Of a stretch of 42,877 nt of DNA, positions 40,831 to 42,877 are shown in pieces (position 1 is the first letter of the stretch; every line of letters begins with the position of its first letter). Position numbers and translations under genes: made by a program. The notes beneath the pieces are model-generated. The model was not told the DNA's origin. It worked only from the letters and a program-made list of their open reading frames with translations, and made no database searches. The DNA comes from CADEED01 sp036677145. Its GTDB lineage: Bacteria > Pseudomonadota > Gammaproteobacteria > Steroidobacterales > Steroidobacteraceae. The stretch lies in NCBI GenBank assembly GCA_036677145.1, contig JAKFFF010000035.1:1-42877 (forward strand), read 5' to 3'.

Positions 40831-42877
40831 CTAAGCTAGTCTGTGCCGCGCGAGCGGCAAGGACCTCAGTCTACGCCCCGTCGCCGCGTAAATAGCATTA
40901 CAGACGGCCGGCGCCACCAGTGCAGTTGCCGGTTCTCCCACACCACCGGGCGCCTCGGTGCTCTCGACCACATAGGTGTCGATGCGCGCCGCGTCCTGCA
41001 TGCGCAGGATCTGGAAGTCGTGGAAGTTCGTTTGCTGGACGCGCCCGTTCTGGATGTCGATGTCGCCGTGATAAAGCGCCGACAGGCCGAAGTTGATCGA
41101 GCTTTCCACCTGCGCGATGACGGTATCGGGATTCACCTGCTGGCCGCAGTCGAGCGCGCAATACGTGCGGCGGATCTTGACCTTGCCGTCCTTGAGAAAG
41201 ATCTCCGCGACCATCGCCATGTAGGTGCCGTATCCCTCCATGACCGCGAGCCCGTGATAACAGCCCTTCGGCGGAAAACCAAAACGCGATTCCTTCGCCA
41301 CGATATCGAGCACGCGCAGGTACCGCGGCTGCTTCGCCAGCAGCGCCTTGCGGAACTCGAGCGAGTTCTTCCGCTGCGACACCGCCAGTTCGTCCATGAA
41401 ACTTTCGGCCACGAAGCAATTGAGCGCGTGGCTGACCGAGCGCCAGTAGCCGACGTCGATGCCGATCTCCTGGCGCTGGAAATCCACGCGCACGTTCGGC
41501 ACGTCGTACGGATAGTTAGCCGCGGCTTCCACCGCGAACGGGTCGACGGCCTTTTCGGTCGCGCCGGGGAACATGCGCTCGGTGATCGACGGGCCGGTCA
41601 GGTGCAGATGCCAGGCGGTGAGTTTGCCCTTGGCGTCGAACGCGCCCGTGGCCTGGTTGAACGCCGGCGGCCGATACGCGTCGTGCGTCATGTCGTCCTC
41701 GCGTGTCCAGACGAGCTTCACCGGTTTGCCGATGGCCTTGGACACCTCGACCGCGGGCGCAATGAAATCGACTTCGAGGCGCCGGCCGAAACCGCCGCCC
41801 AGGAACGTCGTGTGCAGGCGAACCTTCGACGCATCGAGGCCCGCGGCTTTCGCCGCCGCCGCCTGCGCCATCTGCTGCACCTGGGTGGGCACGTAGACGT
41901 CGAGTCCATCCGCGCGGTAATCCGCCGTGCAATTCTGCGGCTCGAGCGTCGCGTGCGCGATGAGCGGCAACTCATAGTCCGCGCGCACGACCTTCGCGGC
42001 CGACTTGATGGCCGCGGCGACGTCGCCGTCTTCGCGCGCCACGCGTCCGGGTTGCTGCGCGCCGCGGCGCAGTGTCTGCATGATTTTCGCGTTGTTGAGC
42101 GTGGCGTTCGGGCCCGCGTCCCACTCGATGCTCAGTGCGTCGCGCGCCTTGTGCGCCTGCCACCAGGAATCCGCCACCACCGCGACACCGCGCGAGGTCT
42201 GCACCACCGCGCGCACGCCGGGCATGCCCTTGGCTTTTTCATCGTTGAACTTCTTCACGGAGCCGCCGAGCACCGGTGGCTGCGCCAGCGCCGCGTACAA
42301 CATGCCCGGCAGTTTCACGTCGATGCCGTAGATGGCGGTCCCGTCGACCTTGGCCGGCGTGTCCTTGCGCTTCTGCGACTGGCCGATGATGGTGAATTCG
42401 GACGCGGGCTTGAGCGCCACTTCCTTCGGCACGGGTAGTTTGGACGCCGCCTCGGCAACTTCGCCGAAGCGCAGCTTCTTGCCGTGCGGGGAAATGATGA
42501 CACCATCCTGCACGCGGCAGGTGCGCGCATCGACGCCCCAGTCGGCCGCGGCGGCACTCACCAGCAGCTGACGCGCGGTCGCTCCCGCCTTGCGCAGCTT
42601 CTCCCAGGCATCGCGCACGCTGGTGCTGCCGCCCGTGATCTGTCCGCCGATCATGTTGTTGATGTACTGATCGCCCGGCGGCGCGAATTCGACCTTGATC
42701 TGCTCGAGTTTCACGCCGAGTTCTTCGGCGATCAGCATGGGCAGCGCGGTGTAAACACCCTGGCCCATCTCGGAGCGGTCACAGAGGAAGGTGATGCTGT
42801 CGTCGGTGCCGATGCGCAGCCACGCGCCACTTTCGATGATTTTCTTTTCGCCGAGCGATTTCGGCGATTGTTTGCAG
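40831..42877 (-). CDS. Molybdopterin-dependent aldehyde oxidoreductase, large subunit (IorB-like), N-terminus cut
   Basis: About 681 residues are visible; the frame is open to the window edge, so roughly 50 N-terminal residues, probably including a Tat signal, are missing. Motifs of the xanthine-dehydrogenase/isoquinoline 1-oxidoreductase beta family: SEMGQGVYTALPMLIAEELG, FLGGGFGRRLEVDF, WTREDDMTHDAYRPPA and the C-terminal STEAPGGVGEPATALVAPAV with the catalytic-type glutamate. It would bind a molybdenum cytosine-dinucleotide cofactor and oxidise an aldehyde or N-heterocycle in the periplasm. The small iron-sulfur subunit (IorA) may lie beyond the window edge. gabT follows after 9 bp. Confidence 0.9.
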   Translation of the reverse strand, partial: CKQSPKSLGEKKIIESGAWLRIGTDDSITFLCDRSEMGQGVYTALPMLIAEELGVKLEQIKVEFAPPGDQYINNMIGGQITGGSTSVRDAWEKLRKAGATARQLLVSAAAADWGVDARTCRVQDGVIISPHGKKLRFGEVAEAASKLPVPKEVALKPASEFTIIGQSQKRKDTPAKVDGTAIYGIDVKLPGMLYAALAQPPVLGGSVKKFNDEKAKGMPGVRAVVQTSRGVAVVADSWWQAHKARDALSIEWDAGPNATLNNAKIMQTLRRGAQQPGRVAREDGDVAAAIKSAAKVVRADYELPLIAHATLEPQNCTADYRADGLDVYVPTQVQQMAQAAAAKAAGLDASKVRLHTTFLGGGFGRRLEVDFIAPAVEVSKAIGKPVKLVWTREDDMTHDAYRPPAFNQATGAFDAKGKLTAWHLHLTGPSITERMFPGATEKAVDPFAVEAAANYPYDVPNVRVDFQRQEIGIDVGYWRSVSHALNCFVAESFMDELAVSQRKNSLEFRKALLAKQPRYLRVLDIVAKESRFGFPPKGCYHGLAVMEGYGTYMAMVAEIFLKDGKVKIRRTYCALDCGQQVNPDTVIAQVESSINFGLSALYHGDIDIQNGRVQQTNFHDFQILRMQDAARIDTYVVESTEAPGGVGEPATALVAPAVCNAIYAATGRRLRSLPLARHRLA

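Noticed and set aside
1981..41515. Frequent GTTAG/CTAAC pentamers, often in rare TTA leucine codons (for example 1985, 4146, 11435, 18689, 33609, 36890)
   Set aside because: A rough expectation from base composition gives a similar number for GTTAGG/CCTAAC, and TTA codons also occur in other contexts, so no enrichment can be claimed by eye.

Overview
The window is a gene-dense, GC-rich (roughly two-thirds G+C) stretch of bacterial chromosome carrying 37 protein genes. No gene-free stretch exceeds 300 bases, and I saw no tRNA, rRNA, IS element, prophage or CRISPR array. The gene set (proteobacterial glucokinase, Entner-Doudoroff genes, TonB-dependent receptor, tandem S9 peptidases, BipA, YceH, Liu-type leucine catabolism, glutathione-dependent formaldehyde oxidation) points to an aerobic, heterotrophic proteobacterium. 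A gammaproteobacterium of the Xanthomonadales/Steroidobacteraceae kind is my best guess; this is inferred from gene content only.

Layout. 1-5499: a LacI-type regulator (cut by the window edge) diverges from a tightly packed glk-zwf-edd operon, the upper Entner-Doudoroff pathway; pgl and eda are not here. 5550-8404: a Tat-exported protein with a duplicated domain, a divergent LysR regulator and a methyltransferase. 8508-11083: a formaldehyde detoxification operon (glutathione-dependent formaldehyde dehydrogenase, Gfa, S-formylglutathione hydrolase). 11084-15805: an APC permease coupled to a Rieske oxygenase, a TPR protein and a Tat-exported Gfo/Idh/MocA oxidoreductase. 15933-20136: two tandem secreted prolyl-oligopeptidase-family (S9) enzymes.

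20174-27110: leucine/isovalerate catabolism. Isovaleryl-CoA dehydrogenase plus a GntR/FCD regulator on the minus strand face both subunits of methylcrotonyl-CoA carboxylase, an enoyl-CoA hydratase and a small membrane protein on the plus strand. 27175-33385: nitroreductase, YebC-like protein, alpha/beta hydrolase, cyclophilin-like protein, DUF2721 membrane protein, TypA/BipA and a PilZ protein. 33480-39409: a TonB-dependent receptor, threonine aldolase, DUF486 and YceH proteins, a VanZ-like membrane protein and a small acidic protein. 39526-42877: gabT behind a molybdopterin oxidoreductase cut by the window edge.

The most unusual signal is a two-member family of long, perfect inverted repeats. 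One (22959-23052, 30-bp arms) lies in frame inside the carboxyltransferase subunit gene of methylcrotonyl-CoA carboxylase, where it encodes an extended interdomain linker. The other (39417-39505, 28-bp arms) lies between two convergent genes. The outer 11 bp and the inner 7 bp of each arm are the same in both copies, while the middle 10-11 bp differ completely yet stay perfectly self-complementary. This looks like a mobile or structure-selected palindromic element comparable in behaviour to the Rickettsia palindromic elements.

Further points are a shared TTGTCNGACAA operator-like core at the leucine-catabolism promoter and inside the lacI promoter, a LacI-type palindrome before glk, a palindromic -10 element apparently shared by two divergent genes, and several genes whose -10 hexamer sits so close to the start codon that leaderless transcripts are likely.
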